This document shows positions 1 to 5,265 of a DNA stretch of 10,677 nucleotides, piece by piece. Numbering within the stretch: the first letter of the stretch is position 1; each line of letters begins with the position of its first letter. Both the position numbers and the translations under genes were made by a program. This stretch comes from Hyphomicrobiales bacterium (lineage in GTDB: Bacteria; Pseudomonadota; Alphaproteobacteria; Rhizobiales; Beijerinckiaceae). The notes below the pieces were generated by a model, which was not told the origin of the DNA, made no database searches, and saw only the letters and a list, made by a program, of their open reading frames with translations. The stretch lies in assembly GCA_028290125.1 (NCBI GenBank), contig JAQGKM010000176.1, positions 1 to 10,677 of the forward strand, read 5' to 3'.

Positions 1-990
1 GTAGGGCGAGCGCGCGGGATCGGCGTCGTGCTGCTCCTTGCGCGCGTCGTAATAATCCCTGATCTGCGAAAGCCGCTCTCCCGCAGCGTCTTCCGCCAGC
101 GAGTCGAGAAACAGCGGCGCGCCGCCAGTGTAATCGAACAATGTGTCGGCGCCGCCGAAGAACAGCGGCAGCCAATGCTCCATGCCGACATGGCGACGGC
201 CTTCGCTGATCGCTTCATACAACGTGTCGCCGCGCGTCTGGGCTCCGAACTGCGCGACATAGGCCTGGCGGAAACGCTTCATCGACTCGGTGGTGAGCTG
301 TACTTCGCTCATCGGCACGAGATCGAGCGCGCGCAACTGACCCGTCGTGCGCTGGCTTTCGGGATCGAAGGCGCGGATCGATTCCAGCGTGTCGCCGAAG
401 AAGTCGAGCCGCACGGGCGCCGGCATGCCGGGCGCGAACAGGTCGAGAATGCCGCCGCGCACCGCATATTCGCCGGTCTCGCGCACGGAGCTGGCGCGCA
501 GGAAGCCGTTGTTCTCGAGCCAGCGGACGAGTTCGTCCATGTCGACGGCGTTGCCGGGCGCAGCCGAGAAACTTTCGGCCGCCGTCCATTTTAGCGGCGG
601 CACGCGCTGCAGCAGCGCGTTGACGGTGGTGGAGAGAACGCGCGGGCGCTCTTCGGAGGATTGCGAGCGCGCGAGGCGCGACAGCACCAGCATGCGCCGC
701 GCCGAAATCGCCGCGTTGGGCGACACGCGGTCGTAGGGCTGGCAATCCCAGCTCGGAAAATCGAGCATCTCGAGATCGGGCGCCGCGAAGGCGAACGCCT
801 CCTGGAAGGCCCGGGCCCGCTGGCCGTCGCGCGCGACATGCACCAGAACGGCGGCGCGCCCATGCGCGGCGCCTGCCATCAGGCGCGCGAAATCGGCGGC
901 GACAAAGGCGTCGAACCCGTCCGGAACCGAGGCGAGCGTCAGCGACTGGCCGCGCGCGATTTCGGCGAGAGCTTTTTTGTAATCTGTCAC
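1..990 (-). CDS. mfd: Transcription-repair coupling factor Mfd, N-terminal 330 residues (gene runs off the left edge)
   Basis: Mfd removes RNA polymerase stalled at DNA lesions and recruits UvrA, starting transcription-coupled nucleotide excision repair. Only the N-terminal part is here: 330 codons of a protein usually about 1150 residues long, so the RNA polymerase-interaction domain and translocase motor lie outside the window. The visible part is the UvrB-like module: FPSWDCQPYDRVSPN at about residues 78-92, GEYAVRGGILDLFAPG at 173-188, and RLDFFGDTLESIRAFDPES at 194-212, all well conserved in Mfd. The frame is open without interruption to base 1. The start is GTG at 990; protein VTDYKKALAEIARGQ resembles alphaproteobacterial Mfd starts. 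Only a weak GGGA stands before it, and the gap to the sdhE stop is 10 bases, so translation is probably coupled to sdhE. Identity is certain; the exact start is probable. Confidence 0.95.
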   Translation of the reverse strand, partial: MTDYKKALAEIARGQSLTLASVPDGFDAFVAADFARLMAGAAHGRAAVLVHVARDGQRARAFQEAFAFAAPDLEMLDFPSWDCQPYDRVSPNAAISARRMLVLSRLARSQSSEERPRVLSTTVNALLQRVPPLKWTAAESFSAAPGNAVDMDELVRWLENNGFLRASSVRETGEYAVRGGILDLFAPGMPAPVRLDFFGDTLESIRAFDPESQRTTGQLRALDLVPMSEVQLTTESMKRFRQAYVAQFGAQTRGDTLYEAISEGRRHVGMEHWLPLFFGGADTLFDYTGGAPLFLDSLAEDAAGERLSQIRDYYDARKEQHDADPARSPY

Positions 991-1000
991 AGGATCCCGT

Positions 1001-1297
1001 TCAGCCGAAGATCGGCCCGTCGTGGGTGTGGAAGTCTTTCAGCTTGCGGAACAGGCCGGTGTCGTAATGGGTGGGCGTCTCGGCCTCGCCGGTCAGGAAC
1101 ATCAGCACGTCGCGGTCCGGCAGGTCCATCAGCGTCTCGAACTGGTCGAGCTCCGTGTCGGAGAGCTTGGAAATCTCGGAATCCGAGAACTTCCCGTAGA
1201 TGATGTCCATCTCGCGCATGCCGCGGTGCCAGGCGCGAAACAGGGTGCGGCGGCGGCGCTCGTCGAGACCGGCGCTGGAGATCGTGGATTCGGTCAA
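1001..1297 (-). CDS. sdhE: SdhE/CptB family FAD assembly factor for succinate dehydrogenase (DUF339)
   Basis: This is a 98-residue SdhE (also called YgfY, CptB or Sdh5) protein. The family helps attach FAD covalently to SdhA, the flavoprotein subunit of succinate dehydrogenase, in the cytoplasm. The signature RGMREMD is at residues 25-31 and contains the RGxxE core needed for flavinylation in studied members. Length and the rest (FSDSEISKLSDTELDQFE, then DLPDRDVLMFLTGE) fit the family. The start codon is TTG at 1295-1297, not ATG: an AGGAG Shine-Dalgarno sequence (1304-1308 on the plus strand) stands 6 bases upstream, whereas the nearby ATG at 1300-1302 is out of frame and only one base from it. 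It is the first gene of a two-gene unit with mfd and is divergent from recG. Confidence 0.93.
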   Translation of the reverse strand: MTESTISSAGLDERRRRTLFRAWHRGMREMDIIYGKFSDSEISKLSDTELDQFETLMDLPDRDVLMFLTGEAETPTHYDTGLFRKLKDFHTHDGPIFG

Positions 1298-1354
1298 GGC
1301 ATGCTCCTGAAAACAGGCAATAGCGCCGGACGGGCTGCGTCCTGCGTTGCGGGT

Positions 1355-1383
1355 TATATAGAGCAGCTACCGGCGGCTGTCAG
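1355..1383 (-). promoter_or_regulatory. Likely sigma70-type promoter of sdhE-mfd
   Basis: On the minus strand there is CTGACA (plus-strand 1378-1383; 5 of 6 match to TTGACA), a spacer of exactly 17 bases, and TATATA (1355-1360; 4 of 6 match to TATAAT). A start of transcription near 1348 would leave a leader of about 50 bases before the TTG of sdhE. No other equally good pair was seen in the sdhE/recG gap. This is a match by eye to the E. coli-type consensus, not a measured start site. Confidence 0.55.
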
Positions 1384-1388
1384 TCCCT

Positions 1389-1433
1389 CGTCATTGCGAC
1401 GAGCAAAGCGACGGCTCCTCGCAAGGACGACGG
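1389..1433. repeat. Degenerate copy of a rhizobial REP-like inverted repeat, between sdhE and recG
   Basis: CGTCATTGCGACGAGCAAAG starting at 1389 is related to the repeat arms at 3612-3642 and 3710-3740. It is followed by the facing sequence CTCCTCGCAAGGACGACGG ending at 1433, so the two halves can fold into an imperfect hairpin. A further fragment, CCCGTCATTG, occurs at 1457-1466. The repeat sits in the 203-base gap between the divergent starts of sdhE and recG, only 5 bases upstream of the sdhE -35 box. The rest of the gap holds no gene; a weak plus-strand hexamer pair (TTGCTC 1464-1469, 17 bases, TAGGTT 1487-1492) might serve recG but is too poor to call. Confidence 0.55.
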
Positions 1434-1500
1434 CGGGGTGTCATCACGGCCCTCCCCCCGTCATTGCTCTGGCTGGACGAATTACATAGGTTCGGCCCGC

Positions 1501-3606
1501 ATGCGACCCGACGCTCTCACCCCCCTTTTCGCGCCCGTGGCGACGCTTTCCGGCGTCGGTCCGAAGACGTCGAAACTGTTCGACAAGGCGCTCGAGCGTC
1601 CGCACGGCGGCGAGGCGCGGGTCGGCGACCTCGTGTTCCACCTGCCGCGCAGCGGCGTCGACCGGCGCGAGCGGCCCAAGATCATGGATGCGCCGCGCGA
1701 TCAGGTCGTGCTGCTGGAAGTCACCGTCATCGAGCACCGCCCGCCCGGGGGCCGCAACACGCGCGCGCCCTATCGCGTGGTGGTGGCGGACGAGACCGGC
1801 GAGATCGCGCTCGTGTTCTTCCTCGCCAACCAGCAGTGGGTCGAGCGCTCGCTGCCGCTCGGCTCGAAGCGCTGGGTGTCGGGAAAGCTCGAATTGTGGG
1901 ATGGCCACCTGCAGATGGTGCACCCCGACAAGGTGCTTGACGAGGCGGCGCTGGCGAAGCTGCCCGCCGTCGAGCCGGTCTATGGCCTGACCGAAGGGCT
2001 CACCCAGCGGGCGATGCAGAAAGCCGCGGAAGCCGCGCTCGTCAAGGCGCCCGACCTGCCGGAATGGATCGATCCGCCGCTCGTCGCGCAGCGCCGCTGG
2101 CCGACATTTCGCGACGCCCTGCAGGCGATCCACCGCCCCGAGTCGCCCGCCGTCTTCGATCCGCAGCACCCGGCGCATCTGCGGCTCGCCTATGACGAAT
2201 TGCTGGCGAGCCAGGTCGCTCTCGGCCTGATGCGCGCGCGCGCCAAGAAACTCGGCGGACGCCCGAGCGTCGGCACGGGAAAGATCTCGGACCGCATTCT
2301 CGCCGCCCTGCCCTTCACGCTCACGGGTGCGCAGGTCGAGGCGCTGGCGGAGGTGCGCGCGGACCTCGCCTCGCACGACCGCATGCTGCGCCTCGTGCAG
2401 GGCGACGTCGGCTCCGGCAAGACGCTGGTCGCCCTGCTCGCCATGGCCACCATGGTGGAAGCCGGACGCCAGGCCGCCATGATGGCGCCGACCGAAATCC
2501 TCGCGCGCCAGCACTACGAGCGCATGCTGCCGCTGTGCGAGGCGGGTCGCATCAAGCTCGCGCTGCTGACCGGCCGCGACAAGGTCGCGGAACGCCGCAA
2601 GACGCTGGCCGCGCTGGAGGCCGGCGACATCGACGCGGTGGTGGGCACGCATGCGCTGTTTCAGGAGGCGGTCGCTTTCCGCGATCTCGGCCTCGCGGTG
2701 GTGGACGAGCAGCATCGCTTCGGTGTGCACCAGCGCCTCGCGCTCGGCGCCAAGGGCGAGGCGGTCGACATTCTGGTCATGACGGCGACGCCGATCCCGC
2801 GCACTCTGGTGCTCACTTATTTCGGCGACATGGATGTCTCCGTGCTGCGCGAAAAGCCTGCGGGCCGCCAGCCGATCGATACCCGCGCGCTGCCGATCGA
2901 ACGGCTCGACGAAGTGGTGGCCGCCGTCGGCCGTGCGATCCAGAACGGCGCCCGTGTCTATTGGGTCTGTCCACTGGTGGAGGAAAACGAAGACCTCGAC
3001 CTCGCCGCCGCGACCGAACGCGCCGAAGTGCTGCAGCAGTTTTTCGGCGACCGCGTCGGCCTCGTGCACGGGCAGATGAAAGGCGCCGACAAGGATGCGG
3101 CGATGGAAGCCTTTCAGCGCGGAGAGACGAGCATCCTCGTCGCCACGACGGTGATCGAAGTCGGCGTGGACGTTCCGCAAGCCACCATCATGGTGATCGA
3201 ACACGCCGAGCGTTTCGGCCTCGCGCAATTGCACCAGCTGCGCGGTCGCGTCGGACGCGGCTCGGGGCGCTCGACTTGCCTGCTGCTCTACAAGCCGCCG
3301 CTGGGCGAAGTCTCGGAGGCGCGCATCACCATCATGCGCGAGACCGAGGACGGCTTTCGCATCGCGGAGGAAGACCTGAAATTGCGCGGCGAAGGCGAGG
3401 TGCTGGGCACCCGCCAGTCCGGCACGCCGGGCTTCCGGCTGGCGAGCCTTGACGTCCACGGCGCCCTGCTGCCGATCGCGCGCGACGACGCGCGCATGAT
3501 TGTCGAGAAGGATCCCGAACTGGCGAGCGACCGCGGCAAGGCCGTGCGGACGCTGCTGTATCTGTTCGAGAAGGACGACGCGGTGCGGCTGCTGCGCGCC
3601 GGATAA
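1501..3606 (+). CDS. recG: ATP-dependent DNA helicase RecG
   Basis: RecG is a double-stranded-DNA translocase (superfamily 2) that remodels stalled replication forks and branched recombination intermediates. The protein has 701 residues, the usual length. In order: N-terminal region beginning MRPDALTPLFAPVATLSGVG; the wedge/OB-fold DNA-junction domain at about 60-160; Walker A GDVGSGKT at 301-308; Walker B DEQH at 402-405 within DEQHRFGVHQR; MTATPIPRT from 427; VIEVGVDVP; motif VI QLRGRVGRG at 579-587; and the C-terminal RecG stretch LRGEGEVLGTRQSGTPGFRLA. The frame is open from 1438, but the upstream 21 codons do not look like RecG and come from repeat-rich DNA, so ATG 1501 is chosen. No strong Shine-Dalgarno sequence precedes it (only ATAGG, about 10 bases away). 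It is divergent from sdhE-mfd and convergent with hicB. Confidence 0.97.
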   Translation: MRPDALTPLFAPVATLSGVGPKTSKLFDKALERPHGGEARVGDLVFHLPRSGVDRRERPKIMDAPRDQVVLLEVTVIEHRPPGGRNTRAPYRVVVADETGEIALVFFLANQQWVERSLPLGSKRWVSGKLELWDGHLQMVHPDKVLDEAALAKLPAVEPVYGLTEGLTQRAMQKAAEAALVKAPDLPEWIDPPLVAQRRWPTFRDALQAIHRPESPAVFDPQHPAHLRLAYDELLASQVALGLMRARAKKLGGRPSVGTGKISDRILAALPFTLTGAQVEALAEVRADLASHDRMLRLVQGDVGSGKTLVALLAMATMVEAGRQAAMMAPTEILARQHYERMLPLCEAGRIKLALLTGRDKVAERRKTLAALEAGDIDAVVGTHALFQEAVAFRDLGLAVVDEQHRFGVHQRLALGAKGEAVDILVMTATPIPRTLVLTYFGDMDVSVLREKPAGRQPIDTRALPIERLDEVVAAVGRAIQNGARVYWVCPLVEENEDLDLAAATERAEVLQQFFGDRVGLVHGQMKGADKDAAMEAFQRGETSILVATTVIEVGVDVPQATIMVIEHAERFGLAQLHQLRGRVGRGSGRSTCLLLYKPPLGEVSEARITIMRETEDGFRIAEEDLKLRGEGEVLGTRQSGTPGFRLASLDVHGALLPIARDDARMIVEKDPELASDRGKAVRTLLYLFEKDDAVRLLRAG

Positions 3607-3611
3607 TCACG

Positions 3612-3740
3612 CCGTCATTGCGGGCGAAGCGAAGCAATCCAGAAGCCGCGCATGAGGTGGTGGCCGCTATAGCGAACCAGCGATGCGTCCAGCGATCCAG
3701 CGCTCGTGCCTGGATTGCTTCGCTCCGCTCGCAATGACGG
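3612..3740. repeat. Paired REP-like inverted repeat downstream of recG
   Basis: The left arm (3612-3642) and right arm (3710-3740) are 31 bases each and face each other. The left arm ends GAAGCGAAGCAATCCAG and the right arm begins CTGGATTGCTTCGCT; 29 of 31 positions match after reverse complementing. The 67 bases between them hold no gene but contain the 8-mer CCAGCGAT at 3677 and 3689 and a one-base variant at 3697. The pair starts 6 bases after the recG stop and can fold into a long hairpin, so it may also end recG and hicAB transcripts, although no T-run follows it. No target-site duplication or transposase is seen; it looks like a non-autonomous palindromic repeat known from Bradyrhizobium-like genomes. 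Confidence 0.85.
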
Positions 3741-3765
3741 CGACAAGCGTGTCCAGTCTCAGCAT

Positions 3766-3788
3766 CGTCACTGCGAGGAGCGCAGCGG
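3766..3788 (+). repeat. Partial third copy of the REP-like repeat
   Basis: CGTCACTGCGAGGAGCGCAG from 3766 is a half-copy in the same orientation as the arm at 3612-3642. Its GGAGCGCAGCG (3777-3787) can pair with CGCTGCGCGCTCC (3817-3829), with a two-base bulge. The latter lies inside the last codons of hicB on the opposite strand. The rest of the canonical facing arm is missing, so this is a fragment or a diverged copy. Confidence 0.5.
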
Positions 3789-3807
3789 CGCATCCATCTT
3801 CCCGCAA

Positions 3808-4140
3808 TCAATGCGACGCTGCGCGCTCCAGCGTCATTGCCACCCAACGATTCAAGCTCAGGCCCGCGCGCTTGGCTGCCGTAGCGACCGCGCGATGCAG
3901 CGGTGGCTCCACCCGAACGACGAACTGGCCTGAAAACGGTTTCTCGGGCTCTTCGCCCCGCTCCTTGCAGAATGCCAGATAGTCCTCGACCGACCCGGCG
4001 AGAGCTTTCTTCAGCTCGGAAACCGACTTGCCCTGAAAGGTAATGACGTCGCGCAGATCGACGACCTCACCATGGAAGAATTCAGCCTCTTCATCATAGG
4101 AGACGACCGCCTGGTAACCTTTGTAGGACATCGTGTTCAT
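3808..4140 (-). CDS. hicB: HicB family antitoxin
   Basis: This 110-residue protein has the two-part layout of HicB antitoxins. The N-terminal half (about residues 4-60, MSYKGYQAVVSYDEEAEFF... then VVDLRDVITFQGKSVSEL) is the partly degraded RNase H-like fold that binds and blocks HicA. The C-terminal half (about 70-106, GQFVVRVEPPLHRAVATAAK then GLSLNRWVAMTLE) is a ribbon-helix-helix DNA-binding domain, which in this family usually represses its own promoter. Its ATG overlaps the hicA stop by 4 bases (ATGA), so translation is probably coupled; no Shine-Dalgarno sequence is evident, and an in-frame ATG three codons in (4129-4131) is a possible alternative. The last codons overlap a REP-like repeat fragment. 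HicB could in principle act alone, but the adjacent HicA makes a TA pair the simplest reading. Confidence 0.85.
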   Translation of the reverse strand: MNTMSYKGYQAVVSYDEEAEFFHGEVVDLRDVITFQGKSVSELKKALAGSVEDYLAFCKERGEEPEKPFSGQFVVRVEPPLHRAVATAAKRAGLSLNRWVAMTLERAASH

Positions 4141-4397
4141 GGCGAAACCCCGGCTTCGGTCAGGAAGCGACGCACCGATCTCAACGCGCCCTTGTCCGTC
4201 TCCTTCTCGGGGTGCGGCCGATGAAAGACGGCGCGCACGCCGCCAAGCGCGACGCGCACACGGGACCCGCTTCCCTCGCCGATCTCCGCGCCAAGTGCTT
4301 CAAATAGAGCCTCGACATCGCGCCAGGGAATGTTCGCCCTGACTGGATCGGCGAAGACAGCGCGCAAGGTGGAGGCGTGCCTTCCTCGTAAAGACAT
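4137..4397 (-). CDS. hicA: HicA-like toxin of a HicAB pair (non-canonical active site)
   Basis: This 86-residue protein lies directly upstream of hicB and overlaps it. HicA toxins are small double-stranded-RNA-binding-fold ribonucleases that cleave mRNA. The C-terminal part (HRPHPEKETDKGALRSVRRFLTEAGV, in two pieces at 59-70 and 71-84) matches the HicA pattern of a His-Pro segment followed by a basic helix ending in AG. The middle has GSGSR at 42-46, where typical HicA has Gly-Ser-His; here the position expected for the catalytic histidine is Arg46. The N-terminal half (FADPVRANIPWRDVEALFEA) is longer than in the short 60-residue HicA type. The ATG at 4395-4397 has no Shine-Dalgarno sequence. 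The assignment to the HicA family is good; toxin activity is an inference. Confidence 0.75.
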   Translation of the reverse strand: MSLRGRHASTLRAVFADPVRANIPWRDVEALFEALGAEIGEGSGSRVRVALGGVRAVFHRPHPEKETDKGALRSVRRFLTEAGVSP

Positions 4398-4407
4398 CTA
4401 GTATCAC

Positions 4408-4436
4408 TTTTTAGTACTAAAATGGATAATCGTCAA
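4408..4436 (-). promoter_or_regulatory. Likely promoter of hicAB
   Basis: On the minus strand there is TTGACG (plus-strand 4431-4436; 5 of 6 match), a 17-base spacer, and TAAAAA (4408-4413; 4 of 6 match to TATAAT), in a distinctly AT-rich pocket of a GC-rich region. The predicted transcript start near 4401 is only about 4 bases from the hicA ATG, which has no Shine-Dalgarno sequence, suggesting a leaderless or nearly leaderless message. The box lies outside the DUF502 gene and beyond its stem-loop, so hicAB can be transcribed independently. Confidence 0.5.
4409..4422. promoter_or_regulatory. Perfect 14-bp palindrome over the hicA -10 box, candidate HicB operator
   Basis: TTTTAGTACTAAAA reads the same on both strands, with no gap. 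It covers most of the predicted -10 element of hicAB and extends into the spacer. Ribbon-helix-helix antitoxins such as HicB bind short palindromes in their own promoters, so this is the natural operator candidate. A related ACTA occurs again in GATACTAG just before the hicA ATG. Binding is inferred from position and symmetry only. Confidence 0.5.
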
Positions 4437-4451
4437 TCAGTCGTCGGACGT

Positions 4452-4478
4452 GTCCTCTCCCGCGTGTGCGGAGAGGAC
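4452..4478 (-). terminator. Stem-loop after the DUF502 gene, possible terminator
   Basis: GTCCTCTCC (4452-4460) and GGAGAGGAC (4470-4478) form a perfect 9-bp stem around a 9-base loop, starting 10 bases after the DUF502 stop codon. There is no T-run on either side, so it is not a textbook intrinsic terminator. It may instead protect the 3' end of the glmS-DUF502 message or end it with help from Rho. It lies between that unit and the hicAB promoter. Confidence 0.45.
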
Positions 4479-4488
4479 GACGCTCGCC

Positions 4489-5214
4489 TCACACGCTCTC
4501 GCTCGTCAGCACCTTCTGCGCCTTCGCCTTCTCGGCCAGCGCGCCGAGCGCCACTTGCGTTTCCGGCTGGATCAGACCGGCCGACATGATGAGCTTCGCC
4601 GCATCGTCCGGCGACATCGGGATTTCGATCACGTCCGTCACCGGCAGGAAGAAGTAGAAGCCTGTCGTCGGGTTGGGCGTGCACGGCAGGAAGACCGAGA
4701 TGTGGTCGCCTGCGGGCAGCGCATTGCTGACGGTGCCTGCTGGCGGCGCCGAGATGAAGACGATCGTCCACATGCCCTTGCCGGGAAACTCCACCAGGCC
4801 GACGCGGCGGAACGACGTTCCCGACTGCGAGAAGATCGTCTCGAAGATCTGCTTCACGCTCTTGTAGAGCCCGCGCACCACAGGCATGCGGTCGAGGATC
4901 GACTCGCCGATCTTGATCAGCGTGCGGCCCGCAAGATTGGCGGCGAGAAAGCCGAGCAGCGTCAGGCCGACGAAGGCCACGACGACGCCGAGCCCCGGAA
5001 TGTGCACCGACAGGTAAGTGTCAGGCGACAGCGCCGGCGGCATCAGCGGCTTGACCCAATTGTCGACCGTGTCGATGAACCACCAGACCAGCCATGCAGT
5101 GACCGCCAGCGGGCCGGCGATGATAAGGCCGGTGAAGAACCAAGCCCGGACGCGCGCCCCGAAGCTCGGACGGAACAAGGCGCCGTCGGCAAGCGGTTCG
5201 TTGATCTCGTTCAT
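4489..5214 (-). CDS. DUF502 family integral membrane protein
   Basis: This 241-residue protein belongs to the DUF502 family, conserved in many Gram-negative bacteria and without a settled function. It shows two membrane segments, at about 25-47 (WFFTGLIIAGPLAVTAWLVW) and 74-95 (GLGVVVAFVGLTLLGFLAAN). These are followed by the family-typical stretch ILDRMPVVRGLYKSVKQIFE and a soluble domain with TPNPTTGFYFFLP. The long C-terminal part is probably on one face of the inner membrane. The ATG at 5212-5214 has a plausible Shine-Dalgarno sequence (GGACAGG) just upstream. It is 51 bases downstream of glmS on the same strand, so co-transcription is likely; this points to, but does not prove, a cell-envelope role. 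It is tail-on to hicAB with a stem-loop between. Confidence 0.88.
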   Translation of the reverse strand: MNEINEPLADGALFRPSFGARVRAWFFTGLIIAGPLAVTAWLVWWFIDTVDNWVKPLMPPALSPDTYLSVHIPGLGVVVAFVGLTLLGFLAANLAGRTLIKIGESILDRMPVVRGLYKSVKQIFETIFSQSGTSFRRVGLVEFPGKGMWTIVFISAPPAGTVSNALPAGDHISVFLPCTPNPTTGFYFFLPVTDVIEIPMSPDDAAKLIMSAGLIQPETQVALGALAEKAKAQKVLTSESV

Positions 5215-5237
5215 AACCTGTCCATACGCATGAAGAT

Positions 5238-5252
5238 GAAGCCCGCGGCTTC
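5238..5252. other. Small hairpin between glmS and the DUF502 gene
   Basis: GAAGCC-CGC-GGCTTC forms a perfect 6-bp stem with a 3-base loop in the 51-base gap between the glmS stop and the DUF502 start. No T-run follows it on the minus strand, so full termination is unlikely. It could reduce read-through or stabilise the upstream message; chance is also possible in DNA this rich in G and C. Confidence 0.3.
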
Positions 5253-5265
5253 GTTCATCGTTAAT

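Noticed and set aside
1438..1500. Upstream extension of recG from 1438
   Set aside because: The additional 21 residues derive from repeat-like DNA and do not resemble the RecG N-terminus; ATG 1501 fits better.
1444..3459. 671-codon open frame on the minus strand opposite recG
   Set aside because: It lies fully antisense to a clear RecG, is rich in Arg, His and Ala without any recognisable domain, and is the usual shadow of a GC-rich gene.
3612..3740. Insertion sequence or CRISPR array formed by the repeat arms
   Set aside because: There is no transposase, no target-site duplication and no regular repeat-spacer series; only one facing pair of arms and fragments.
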